From: Chloranthus sessilifolius
Taxonomy: Eukaryota; Streptophyta; Magnoliopsida; Chloranthales; Chloranthaceae
Length of the DNA: 64,000 nt
NCBI GenBank assembly: GCA_021018995.1
Contig: CM037593.1
Span: forward strand, 18,194,088-18,258,087
Direction: 5' to 3'
Every line of letters starts with the position of its first letter. Position 1 is the first letter of the stretch. This document shows positions 23,711-34,819 of the stretch, piece after piece. The notes below the pieces were generated by a model. The model was not told where the DNA came from. It made no database searches and was given only the letters and a program-made list of their open reading frames with translations. Both the position numbers and the translations under genes were made by a program.

Positions 23711-23965
23711 TAGTCCGCTACCTTACCGCTATCTTAGCGTAGCGAAGCACTACTATTAGATAACGGAACGCTACCTTGCCGTTATCTTAGCGCAGCGTTC
23801 CGCTACATTACCGCTATCTTAGCGTAGCGGAACGCTACCCTAAGATAGTGGAGCGCTACGATAAGATAGTGTTCCGCTATATAAAGGTAAGGTAGCGGAA
23901 CGCTATGCTAAGATAGCGACAAGGCAGCGTTCCGCTATCTTAGGTAGCGGTAAGGTAGCGGATTG
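23711..23965. repeat. Left subterminal array of the MULE
   Basis: More than ten copies, in both orientations, of CGCTATCTTAG, GGTAAGGTAGCGG and GGAACGCTA words, giving nested short palindromes. The same vocabulary forms the right array at 30971-31176 and a small cluster at 25480-25530. Confidence 0.88.
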
Positions 23966-24009
23966 ATTTTATAATTATTTTTTTAATTACTTAGAAATTT
24001 TTATGATCT

Positions 24010-26990
24010 ATGCAGTTATCACTCTCTGATTCTAAGATGTCTAAGCAAATAAAGGCCTATGGGAAATATATAGGAATTAGTGTTAAAAAATTTTACATGC
24101 ATTGTAGCAAAGCGAGGAAGAAGATACTAGATGGATCAATTTTCGGTCGTTTATTTAGTATTTCTGAGAATATAGTATTTATTGGACACTTCGTTGATGC
24201 GATATTGAGTTTTTGGGTTAAAGACAACATTTTTAAAGTGAAGAATACCAAGCTGTTTCTGGATGAGGCAGATATATAATTGATTTTAGGCCTTAATATG
24301 TTAACAGGTTCTGAGACTGAGCATGTGACAATAGCAGAGGGAGAAATCATTCAATTCAAATTCTTCCGGGGACAGACAACTAAAAGGTTTTGTATTGAAG
24401 AAATTGTTAATAATGTTGATCTTTCCAACAATGAATTTTTAAAATTATCGTTGTTGTTTCTCGTATGTTCATTCTTAGTTCCGGACACATACCAAAAAGT
24501 GGATAGCAAATACTTAGACTTAGTCGATAACCTCGAAGAATTCAACGAATATCCGTAGGGGTTGGTGGTTTACAAATATTTAGTTGATTGCATAAGTAAA
24601 ACGATAGTCAGAAGAGAAGCGGCAAAATTGTCACCAAAAGGACACTATAATATCTACGGGTGCATTATCGTCTTACAGATTTGGGCGTTGGAGCACTTTC
24701 CAGAAGTCCACCCCGCTCGTACTCAGCTAAAAGTCTCTTTCCAAGGCTGTTGAAATGGGAAGCAATGAAATTTAGCCGAAATCCATATTATTACCGAAGA
24801 AAAATTCTTAACTCTCCGGTTACCCTCAACCTCGATGTTGAGAAACACGAATTACAATATCGATCAGTTCGGCTCTTTTTCAGGCAAAGAGGTATAGAAA
24901 GAGAATGGAAAATAGAACAGGAACACCCAACCCAAAAAAAGGTGAAAGAGTTGCATGATGATTACGATGAGAATGATGATGATAACGATGACGATGATAA
25001 CAGTGACGATAATGACAATGACGAGGTCGTTTTACGTCACCAAGCGAAATCAAAGGGAAAAGAAAAGGAAAGTATGCAGCAGCCAATAAGAGAACTGTTG
25101 GCTAGGCATCCCCAAGTTATAAACGAAGTAACGGAGCTTCGTAAAGTGTGTTTGTCTCTCCGAATGGCAGTTAGAGAAATGAAAGGCGATTTCAATTGCG
25201 CCTTTGCTATTTTAAAAGGACAGGCAATACAAGTTGAGCAGCTTGGAAGAGAAAAGAAAACCTTATAAGCGAAAGTAGGGTCTTTAGAAGATCAAGTAGC
25301 TTACTTGAAGAGCAAAATTGCTGCTATGAAGAACGATCTTGAGGCAGTAAAATCTCATTTATCAAAGGTATATACTAACTTAAAATATATAATTTTTTTT
25401 ATATTCTTTTTATATATAACATTATTTTTAGATCACTAACACTAAAAATGGTAAACTATATTTTTTTAGATAACTAAGATAGCGGTCTGCTATCCTAAGA
25501 TAGCAGTATGATAGCAGATATTGTGAAATTATTTAAACTTCTTTTTTTGTAATTATATAGGGTGAAGTGCTATCTTCAGTGCTATTTGATACTTTTGTTA
25601 CCCCCAGGTCCCCTCCCTCTCATCAATTTGCCCCTGAGCCCTTTATACCTAAGCTTTCTACCACTCAACCCTCTACTCACTAACCTCCTGAACCCTCTTT
25701 ACCTAAGCCTTCTACCACTCAACCCTCTGCACCACAATCCTCTCCACCCAAGCCTTCCTCCTCTGAACCCATTTACCGTTAATCCTCTCCACCCAAGCCT
25801 TCCTCCTCTCATCCCACTACACTCCAACCGTCGATCAACAAAGTGGTTGAAGCTCCAGTAACCCAGCCTACTTACGAGTCGCAACCGACATCACTTAAAT
25901 CACTTTTAGTAAAAATTTCTGCGTCAAAGAGTAAAGTCGACTTAAAAAAGAAGGGCACGGGGTACGAGTTGCGAGCACAAAAAAAAAGAAAGACGCCAAC
26001 TAAGAGAGATGGTGCAAAACGACAAAGAGTGGCCGTTGTTGAAAAAGAAGAAGAAGAAGAGCCACAGTCCATGGAACATAAATTTATGCTCAGTATGTGG
26101 AACCGGCTTGGGGATGACGATCTTGCTCTTGTGAATATAATCTCTGGTGTCGACTTCACCGTAGAGAATTTAAGGGTCTTCCAAGGAAGGGGTGGCTTGG
26201 CAATGAAGTGATGGACACATACTTTAAAGTCTTAGAGATAAAAAATGACTATATTTACGGAAATGGCGGACAAGAGCTGGTTTGCATCGACCTCGGCCCT
26301 GGCATCATTTTTTTCCTTTATTATTTTATTTATTTATTTACGTCATTCGTGCTTTTCAATTAATTAATTATTCTAATCATCAATTATAGACCCTGATTAT
26401 AGCGGACCACTTAAAATTTAATAAATTTGTGATTGATGAAAATCTAGAACCACTCAATGACTTAGATAAATGAGAGGCGTATTATAACAGGTGGAATGTT
26501 CGTCACAAATGCAAACCGCTTGAGGTCCTGTTTAAGAGTACGACAAGCGGTATTAATGCTGCCGATCGTGGGACTGTAAGTTCTTTTTTAAATTACATTA
26601 ACACTTTTCACATTTCTTAATAAGCACAGTACTAATTAGATCTCCGGTTATATACTGATTTATTTTCCAATGCATAGTCAGAGACATTAACATTCGGCAT
26701 TGGCTATTGTGTCTATAGTGAGCCGCGTTGTGAAGCTGATAGACTCGGCCAACCCAGAGTCTTCAAGGAAGTTCAAATCGCACAAAGAAAGTTTGTTGCA
26801 TCACCTGTCGTGACTTCTTCACACTGTCGGATTGAGTTCTGCTCTCGATCAACCGTGATAGCTAACGGTGATGGACGGTGTCGATCTTCCCCGCCAACAC
26901 AACAGGTGTGACTGTGATATTTTTGTATTGAAGTATATTGAGTACTTTTCGAATGGCAAAGAATAGATTTCGACGAGAAAAAAAAGGCAC
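24010..26990 (+). pseudogene. MULE-borne Ulp1-like (C48) protease gene with DUF1985-type N-terminus, broken
   Basis: 24010-24750 reads as the N-terminal domain common to Ulp1-bearing MULEs (KIKAYGKYI-type start, ILGLNMLTGSE, and GCIIVLQIWALEHFPEVHP at the end), interrupted by in-frame stops near 24277 and 24556. 24750-25270 is a helical segment with an Asp-rich run. After an intron-like AT-rich gap come Pro/Ser/Thr repeats (PPKPSSS, STTQPS), a Lys/Arg-rich region and WLGNEVMDTYF near 26190, then more gaps. The C48 cysteine region survives as CDCDIFVLKYIEYFSNGKE at 26907-26963; the usual DCG is DCD here and a stop follows. The His/Asp part was not found. Ulp1-family enzymes cleave SUMO; this copy cannot be active. 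Confidence 0.72.
25480..25530. repeat. Internal cluster of MULE subterminal words
   Basis: GATAGCGGTCTGCTATCC and neighbours repeat the vocabulary of the end arrays inside a presumed intron of the Ulp1-like gene. Confidence 0.6.
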
Positions 26991-27228
26991 AATTTTGAGC
27001 CGAAATTGGACATTCCTCATGCACGTTTGGAAAAATAACTTAGTAGTTATTTTTCTTTTACTTATATATTTTTGTGTAAATTCTGTGTAAATTTTTCATT
27101 CATATATTTCTGTGTAAATTTTTATATCAATTTTCTTTCACTTGTATTTCATCCATATATTTTTTTATGAATTTTTTTATCCTTGCACTGATGCCAACTC
27201 ATCTTCAGTTGGGATCTCTAGGTTCTGT

Positions 27229-27250
27229 AGGGCCGAAAGTGTAAATTTCC
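27229..27250. repeat. Internal copy of the MULE right-terminus word
   Basis: GGGCCGAAAGTGTAAATTT matches 31470-31488 in the same orientation. It suggests that the Ulp1-bearing part once ended here, or that two MULEs are fused. Confidence 0.6.
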
Positions 27251-27483
27251 CAATAAAAAATTATGTATGTATAACCAGGGCAACCACTGCATTCACTTTT
27301 CAATCACGTTGACCTCACAAAATTATTTGGCCAGTGAAATCTGAATCATTGATTGATCGTGTATCATCACTTGATCGATGTGGAAATGTCGTGAGGCTAG
27401 CAATCACTTTTAGTTAAAATTTTCTCTCAACCATCTTGATCTATGATTTTCACTATTGAACCCTTTTGCATAATTGTATTTTT

Positions 27484-27628
27484 CATACTCTCAAATGGAT
27501 TCATCAATCTTATTGCCAAATGATAGATGGTGCCATGACGCTCCATTTAGAGCCCATGAAATTAAATGGAGCGTCATGGCACCATCTATCATTTGGCAAT
27601 AAGATTGATGAATCCATTTGAGAGTATG
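27484..27628. repeat. Perfect 66-bp inverted repeat with 13-bp loop
   Basis: 27484-27549 and 27563-27628 are exact reverse complements over all 66 positions, with the loop GAGCCCATGAAAT between. Pairing stops abruptly at both outer ends. A transcript would fold into one long perfect hairpin, like a young miRNA or hairpin-siRNA precursor. Absence of any mismatch points to recent origin or active homogenisation. No transposon termini or coding frame fit it. Confidence 0.9.
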
Positions 27629-27677
27629 AGCTCATCAAATAGAACTTATAAAAAGTTCAAGTAATCTAAGTGGTATG

Positions 27678-27975
27678 TGTGACGACCCTAATAGTCCCAC
27701 CTCAATAGGGAAATGTCCAGAGCGTAATTTATAAGTGATTCCCTTCCTCTTCTTGAGATGACGCATTTTAGGTGAGGACAACAAAACATAAATAAAATTG
27801 AGGTGAGGACTTAAGCCCATAATCGGACAATGGCATATCAGGTCAGAGTCGTCACAGATGATATCAAAGTCAAGGACACCTCTTCTATAAGGTGGACCGG
27901 AGGCTATAATAGTCCCACATCATATGGGAAACTGTTCAGAGCTTCGGTTGTAAGTGACAGATCAGAGTCATCACA
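27678..27975 (+). mobile_element. TRIM-like miniature LTR element (fossil)
   Basis: An LTR of 179 bp (27678-27856) begins TGTGACGACCC and ends AGTCGTCACA. It is followed at once by TGATATCAAAGTC, a worn tRNA-Met primer site. After about 45 bp a shorter second LTR piece follows (to 27975, ending GTCATCACA). There is no room for coding. The two LTRs differ at many sites and the second is incomplete, so it is old. It lies in the centre of the MULE. Confidence 0.65.
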
Positions 27976-28095
27976 GTATGTCAAAAGGGTATTTTTGAAA
28001 TTTTGTCTATTCATACCGAATACATATCGGCCAATATTTGACATGTTTAACCCTATATCGGACATGCATATATGTTGTATTGGATAGGCCCCAAA

Positions 28096-28099
<4 letters not shown>

Positions 28100-28158
<59 letters not shown>
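28100..28158. repeat. (AT)n microsatellite
   Basis: Uninterrupted AT dinucleotides in the middle of the MULE. Confidence 0.97.
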
Positions 28159-28161
<3 letters not shown>

Positions 28162-28339
28162 AGCCCGCTATATGTGGATATTAATCATCGGATTGATGAA
28201 ATTTAATATCAAATATTAACTAAAAATAGTGATTGATATTCTAACAAATTACACAATGAAATAAGTTTCATATTCTAACAAATTTACATGAGCAGCAATT
28301 ATGTCTGTATTCGTTACAATTTTTACACCATAGCAGTCG

Positions 28340-30910
28340 AACTTCGTCTTTAGATCTTATCCTCCTTTTCTTCGGACGACCGGCTTGATGTAGCTTGTGC
28401 GGAGGCAAAACTTTGATGTCTTCTCTTAGAATGGTCCATTGGCACTTATCAACGGTCGAAACAAAGTGTTTCTTATAAGTTTCTCTAAATAAGGAACTGG
28501 TAAACCAATGCTCACAAAACTAAGGAATCTCTTTGTCCCTGTTCCTTCGCGATAATGCAGCGATCGCATGCGAATATGGTAATCCAAGGATAGCCCAACG
28601 TCTGCATGTGCACGTTCGTTTCTCTAGATCGACATTGTGAGTATATTGCCCTTGTTTAACTTGAAATGTATCGCGACCATAGGGAACAACATTCTTTTGA
28701 CGGACCCATCCTGAATTTCGTGTTAGGTGCTCTTCCGTCATCGGTGTCAATACGTGTGTCATTTTATTTCCTTTCTCCTGATGTCGGAGGTAGAATTCGG
28801 CTACCTTCGTGCGAATGGTTTCTAGCATTGTCACGATTGGTTCCTCTCTGGTTATCTTCAACACACTATTAATACTTTCTGCTATATTTGTTGTTAGCAT
28901 ATCATAATACTTTCCTCCGAGAATGCACGAGTAGCAACCCAGAGTATCGATCGGGAGATTGTATCCTTATATGTATCAAAAAAATTTAAAGCTAGGTATC
29001 GCTTACAATAGCTGTAAAAGGCGTTAGGAAAAATATTATGCAACTTCCATCAACCCCTTCTGCCGATCTGATATTAATACAAACTATTCTTGAAAGTCCC
29101 CGATTATACGTCTCCCTAATAGATCAAGGAACTATGTCCAATGATCTTCATTTTCTTTGGATACAACACCAAATGTTATAGGGAATAAATGTTTATTCTC
29201 ATCTATTCCCGTAGCTATTAACAACTCCTTTTAATCGTTCGTGCAAATATGTCCCATCTACCGTAATTATTCTTCGCAAAGTATTACGGAAGCTCCTAAT
29301 GCAAGGTCCAATTGCTACGAAGAACCTCTGAAAGGCATTATCAGGCTCGCGACACAATTCGGTCTATACGTTTGGATCAACCCTCTGTAATTCGGCGACA
29401 TAGGACGGTAGCATCTTAAATTGCTCATTCCAGCTACCATGAATATTATTCAACGCCATTTCTTTCTCTCTCTATGCTTTCCAGTAGCTGACTGTTACAT
29501 CGTATTTTTTTTCAATATAAAAAATTATTGAAGCAGGGCTTTCGTCAAAGCCTTTTAACAACTTATCCCTCACGAAGGAAGCTATTCACGATATCGTACA
29601 TTGACGATGTCCTCTTTCGAAAGCTAGCATTTCACACTTATGTTTCGGGCAAAAAGTCTTTACGATAAACGTGTCTACACCAACTAATTTTGATGCATAT
29701 ATTCGCCAAACATACCCTACTTCAATACACCTTGCCGTAACTCGAAGAAGACTGATTTTTATTGGTTTAATTTAAAAATTATTTGTCATAACAAACTCTT
29801 TAAGAGCTTTTTAGAAGGATTTTTTATTTCTGGATGTCTGACCAACAGTTAATGACCCCCCTTCATACAGTTTTTATCATCCGAATTTATATACTTGTCC
29901 TCTGAGTCATTAAGATTACAGTCTTCGTCCACTAGAGGTTGATCAATTTTCCTATTAGTATCAACACGTGAAGTGGGCGACCGCAATGCTTCATTATTTT
30001 CAGGATCACTATCACCATCATCGACTGGATGATTATTACGTGATTGAGATGAAGTCCGTTGAGGTACATTTGGTTGAAGTACAGTTGTTTGGATTGAGGT
30101 TGGCTGAGGTGGGAATGTTTGAGGTGCGAGAGGCTGTTCTGTTGAAGGCTTGATTATCGTTTGCTTCGAAGCTATTTGTTCGGAAGGCCATTGATATGGA
30201 CTAAGGCCTCCTAAAAATGTTTCCCACTGATTCCAGTCAAATGTATTGTTTATCGATTCGAAATTAAGCTGAGATGTATCATGCATCGGATTCATTTGAG
30301 GACAATATCTTTGATCTTCATCGCTTTTTTTCATTTGAATGTCTGAAAAAGATTGCTTCAGAGGCCTACGGTAGGGGCAAAATCCTATATTTGTATTTCT
30401 ATCATCGTCGACTGTTGTCGGTGCATTGAAGTTCTCCTCTTCAAATCGTATTCCTTGATTTTCAATCGAATGCTCTGATTCTATACTATCATCATCTCCT
30501 AATCTGACGTTTTCCTCAATTTCTTTATCATCTTCATTTGTTTCCTGTTGGAACAGTTTAAATGCTTCAATAGACAATAAAATTTATGTCATAAGAGTTA
30601 CTAATGATTTTTTGATATAAACATTTATCACACCATCACCAATACGATATGCCTTAAATAAGTTTGCAAGATCATCGGAGTCGGACATTTCGGCAAACAC
30701 TAACTCCTTTCCTATGCACAAAGAAATCGATAGTGTAATTGAATGTTCTTCCGGTCGAGTCTTACTAACATTGTACATTTTCTATTTAAATTGATCAAAT
30801 GATATCTTCTCTCTAACAATGACAATCTTTCGATGCCCATCGTTGTAAGTATTATCACCAATTCGGACACCATCAAAATAACAAAGTAAGGGAACATCCA
30901 TTTCATCATA
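28340..30910 (-). pseudogene. MURA-type (MuDR) transposase of the MULE, broken
   Basis: On the minus strand from about 30.9 kb: a PB1-like N-terminal domain (FDGVRIGDNTYNDGHRK); an acidic, Gln/Pro-rich linker (29849-30577) with LGGLSPYQWP; a MuDR zinc/FLYWCH-like domain near 29.7 kb (RIYASKLVGVDTFIVKTFCP); the DDE region with ITVDGTYLHERLKG near 29.25 kb; the C-terminal block with TNIAESINSVL; and a SWIM zinc finger CTCRRWAILGLPYSHAIAAL, where the usual PCSH cysteine is Tyr. Stops and shifts interrupt the DDE part. Gene order and domains match plant MULE transposases of about 700-800 residues. Confidence 0.82.
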
Positions 30911-30970
30911 AAATATAAAAAATAATGAATATTAAATCGTCAAACTAACTTCTTCATTTTTTTCAGTTAT

Positions 30971-31176
30971 GTAGCGGGTAACTATCTTAAGATAGCGACG
31001 CTGACATAAGGTAGTGGGTCGCTATCCTAAGGTAGCGCCGCTAACATAATTTAACGGTTCGCTACCTTATGTTAGTGCCACTATCTTAAGATAGCTATCC
31101 GCTACCTTAAGATAGCAGCGCTAACTTAAGGTAGGGATACGCTACCTTATGTCAGCGGCGCGCTACCATAAGGTAG
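30971..31176. repeat. Right subterminal array of the MULE
   Basis: Repeated GCTATCCTAAGGTAGCG, GCTACCTTATGTTAG and CTATCTTAAGATAG words, the same vocabulary as at 23711-23965. Palindromic pairs flank short spacers of about 10 bp. Confidence 0.88.
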
Positions 31177-31490
31177 CGGATATGACCATTATTTTCTTAT
31201 CTTATAATTTTTTATAACCACTATCAAAATGTTATATCTTATCAGTGCTCATTGTATTGCAACTTATAGTGTGGTCTGATCTGGCATAGAGTAAACAAAC
31301 TACTTGAAATTTTTTTATAGGAGGAAAATCTAATATCAAGAACATTCTCATGTATAAAGAACGAATAGGGGATATATGTTTGCTGATGTGGAAATGGCTT
31401 GGCTTGGAGCTGACTTTTTGCATAAAGGTTGAAATTATAAGGCTGTTTTTGCAAATAAGTAAAATTATAGGGCCGAAAGTGTAAATTTTC

Positions 31491-32162
31491 TTATTTTTTT
31501 TAAAGGTACCGATACAACTCAGCATCAGTCGATACGTATCAGTCTTCTTTTGATTGATATCGGATACCTTGCTTCAGACACTTACCTAACACTAACTTTT
31601 TATTCTTTTTGGGTTATAATCGATTAATAGCACCTCACAGGCATCATAAGATTATAAAGCTTAAGCTTTATTCAACAATTTTATAAAACGTTGACTTCTG
31701 CCAATGCCAAAGCTCAGGGTTCATATGATTCAGCTTAAGTTCATATGATTCAGCTGCTTAAGCTCGCTAAACTTATTACTTTTTATTTATTTATTAAACT
31801 AAACTTATTACTTTTAAAGCTGCTTTTCCTTCCTCGATATCCCAAAAAGAAAATTAGTGAATTGTAGATAGGAAAACTTAGTGTGCAATTAGAACAAACT
31901 TATTTATTTAATAAAAAGGATTACAAAATTAGGAAAAAGTTGTCGCACAGCCAAAAGCTTCAACAGATAATTGTTGCTAACTATTATGTCTTGGATCTTT
32001 ATGTCATCGAAAAATTAAAACTTAGTTACTTTATTAATTAGTGTGCGGAGAGCAATAGTTGGTATGCATTTATAAATTTAGTTGGTAGCAGCAGCCCCAT
32101 TTTTCAACTTAAAATAGCTTGTGAGACACATACTAATACTAGAATTTGTTTAATTTTAATTA
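31491..32162. other. Intergenic, AT-rich, no gene seen
   Basis: A short CGATACGTATC-type fragment lies at 31505-31575, similar in wording to the repeat at 63.57-64 kb. The rest shows no coding signal. Confidence 0.45.
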
Positions 32163-32284
32163 AGGTGCAGACATGTCGGGTTTGGGCCGAGTTGGGATAG
32201 ACCCACCCCGCCAACCTTGACCTTCAAATGGAACCGAGCTGACCAGTTTATTTAAAACCCTTAACTACGAGTGGAGCCAGGTAG

Positions 32285-32316
<32 letters not shown>

Positions 32317-33096
32317 GTAAAAGATTGAAATAACATCCCTAATCTCAAGATTTATTTTGTAAAAGATGGAAATGAAAACAATTTCCATCATTTAATTCGG
32401 ACAAACGTCATTTAAAATTGAAAGTATACTGGATTTTCATGAGAAGCATTAATTTCATAATGCACTTGATGCCTTTTAAGTTATATGGCGTTGGTGCTAT
32501 GGTGACAAACTTCGTTTTCGGCAACATTTCGGTAGGGTGTCAGTTTGGTTTATTTCAGATAAATTTTGAGAAAATTTTGAAAAGTGTCGAAAAATAATTT
32601 TGGAGAGTACAAAAAATATTAAATATAAATTATATTTAAATTTCATAAAAATTTTATTTAATATTTAAAAAATGACAAAAATTAGAAAAGATTTATTAAT
32701 TTCGGCAAAATTTTGTTAATTTTACCGACATTAATGAAATTTCAGCGATTTCAGAGATATCATCGAAATTTAGCCAAAAGTTTGGCCCGACCCCTGTTTC
32801 GGTAAATTTCGAAGAAATTTCAGAAAAATTTGTCACTATGATTTATGCCCCTTGGAAAAATATCATGGCTCCTTTGCCCTCAACCCGACCGGACCTGACC
32901 AGTTTAGCAAATACTCGAGTCAGATCGGACAAATTAGGGTAAAATGTAAGGGAAGGTGTCGGGTTGGGTCAGTTTGGGTAAATAACCTCAATCTAAACTT
33001 GTCCCGAGTTGGAAGTGTCAAACTGACCCGACGGGTCATAAGTCTTAACCCCTTTGCTTCACCCATGGGGTTGACCCCCCCACTTGCACCCTTAAT
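32163..33096. mobile_element. Non-autonomous hAT-like element rich in GGGTCGGG words
   Basis: The left end TAAGGTGCAGACATGTCGGG and the right end TTGCACCCTTA are imperfect inverted termini of the Ac-like kind. Subterminal regions are full of GGGTTGGG and CCGACC words. The interior holds a T tract at 32290-32316 and a shorter hAT-like MITE (32495-32845). No transposase frame. Confidence 0.55.
32495..32845. mobile_element. Short copy of the CATAGTGAC-ended hAT-like MITE
   Basis: Ends CTATGGTGACAAACTTCG and AAATTTGTCACTATG match the element at 9797-10767 and carry the same AATTTCG-rich arms. Target duplication not recognisable. Confidence 0.65.
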
Positions 33097-34222
33097 ATCA
33101 ATATGGATTGGGTGCAACTTTCCATTTTTGGGCCATGTGACCTATATCTTTAAATAATCCAAGTATTTCAATTCCCAGCCATCAGTGGCACATATCTCAG
33201 CCAACAAGACACGGGTATCAGAGGATTGATTTGAATTATCAGATCAACGGTTCAAGTACATCACTGGATGGTCTAGATTTTTTATGAGTGTGATTTATAT
33301 ATGCCACTTCAATTCCATATGAGTTACGAATCCTGGTACACAGTTCATGTACCAATCCATGTATCGGAATATGAGCAGCCTGGTACACATTCCAAGTGCC
33401 GCTGGCAATGCACCCACCAATCTCAGTCCACCTGCAGTATTAGACTGTGGGACGCACACGGATTTCTAAGATCTGCAAAAGCAGTGCAGGTTAGCTAATG
33501 ACCATGCAGATGGGTGGAGATTGATTTGAAAAGTACTGCTGCTGGTGCACAGCCCTTGTACCTAATACAAACTCTTCCCAAAAGGATATAGAAATAGTTG
33601 ATTATGAGCTGTGGTGATCTATATCTTTACTTAGCAATAGCCATCTTTGATCTGTGCTAGAGCTATTCCATATAAAATTATATTTATATTTATTTTCCAA
33701 TTAATCTACAATATTGGTATAATTAATTTAATATTTTTATAAATTTGATTTTGGACACAGGTTTGTGTTGAAGAATCTCATTATTCCTACCTCTATTAGT
33801 GGGTCCTAACAGCAAAGATGATGAGCTGCTATTTAAATTATTTATTTATTTATTAATAATTGCAATAAAAAAATAATTTACATTTTACTTATAATTTTGG
33901 AATTGTCTATAATAATTATAATTATTTAATTAAACTATTAAAGTCAACTAACACATGCTTAAGCTTGCCATCCTGTCTAAGCAAGCACGCGTTCACTTTT
34001 GACCAACATATTCCTTAGAGATGATGATTAAGGCGTGAAGTGGGACTTCATTTTAGTGTAATAATAAAGATTGGATAAACAATTATAAATAAATTTATAA
34101 ATAAATAAATAAATATTGCTTGTTGCCCCACTAAGATTTGATGGTTTGGCTGGCCACTGTGCTTTTGAGCAATCTAGGTCATCAAAGTGGTAGCTCACGT
34201 TGAGAGCTACCGCTTAAAAATC
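33097..34222. other. Intergenic, no gene seen
   Basis: AT-rich, with TTTATTTATTTA and AAATAAATAAAT runs near 33.84 and 34.09 kb. No supported coding region. Confidence 0.5.
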
Positions 34223-34225
34223 TTA

Positions 34226-34284
34226 GGCTGTATATGGCATAGCTCTCTGCTAGCCCCTGTCATAGCAGAGTTCACTTATTTTAG
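34226..34284 (+). mobile_element. Left end of a Tourist-like MITE split by nested insertions
   Basis: GGCTGTATATGGCATAGCTC and the following bases match the left ends of the full copies at 59117 and 60420. TTA precedes it at 34223-34225. The matching middle piece is at about 49463-49500 and the right piece at 58449-58679, which is followed by TTA (58680-58682). The MITE was therefore opened by the copia fossil here and by the CACTA element at 49501. Confidence 0.75.
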
Positions 34285-34819
34285 ATCCATGCGTTTGGCT
34301 TGAAAAGATCCATGCCATATGTATATGGAAGCTTACCTTTCATATTGCTTAGTTTGAAAAGCGGAACATAACTCATAGCAGCGGTTCACCGCTACGCACG
34401 CGTACGTGCGTGTGTGTGAAGTGTGAATAGCGCAATTGACGCTTTTGGAAGGTGCACCAAAAGTTATAAATAGAGGCTACAGGAGGGATTCTTATTAACT
34501 TATAATTCTGAATCCTGCATCTGAGTCCTTAGAATTCGTGTGCCAATCAGAGTATTCTGTGTTTTCGTTTCGTTAGGTCGCACATTATAGTGCAACGTAG
34601 CGTGTGACAGATCGGTGCTTCACCAAGGCTTCATTGTATCCTGAAGGAGAATTTGCCGTTCTCCCGTTGTAAGTGGATTTTCAAAAGAAAACTTAATCCT
34701 AATGATACTATAAATAAGTTTAAGGCTAGACTTATTACTAAAGGTTTTAGACAGAAGAAGCATATTTCTCATTGGTATTGAACTTAAACATTTCGTAAGA
34801 GACATACCCTTTGCCTACA

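Larger units (their letters stand above)
23390..31490. mobile_element. MULE (Mutator-like element) carrying a Ulp1-like gene and a MURA transposase
   Basis: The right end reads GGGCCGAAAGTGTAAATTTTC at about 31470-31490, a MULE-type terminus. Subterminal blocks are inverted repeats: GGCCAGCTCCAAGCC at 23478 and its complement near 31400. Arrays of CGCTATCTTAGCG-type words lie inside both ends. Genes are tail to tail: a Ulp1/DUF1985-type gene on the plus strand and a MURA-type transposase on the minus strand. This is the layout of Kaonashi-like (Ulp1-bearing) MULEs. The left outer terminus is worn or truncated, and a second copy of the right-terminus word occurs inside at 27229-27250. Both genes are broken, so the copy is dead. 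Confidence 0.8.

Noticed and set aside
24880-25086. His/Arg-rich minus-strand protein
   Set aside because: Shadow of the Asp-rich stretch of the Ulp1-like gene on the plus strand.
30001-30153. Small plus-strand ORF in the MULE
   Set aside because: Shadow of the Gln/Pro-rich linker of the minus-strand transposase.
33301-33498. Small ORF in the 33-kb intergenic part
   Set aside because: No domain, no splice or promoter support, length expected by chance.
34668-34780. Reverse-transcriptase scrap as part of a separate complete element
   Set aside because: Only about 110 bp with no neighbouring pol domains on that strand; treated as a rearranged part of the copia fossil.
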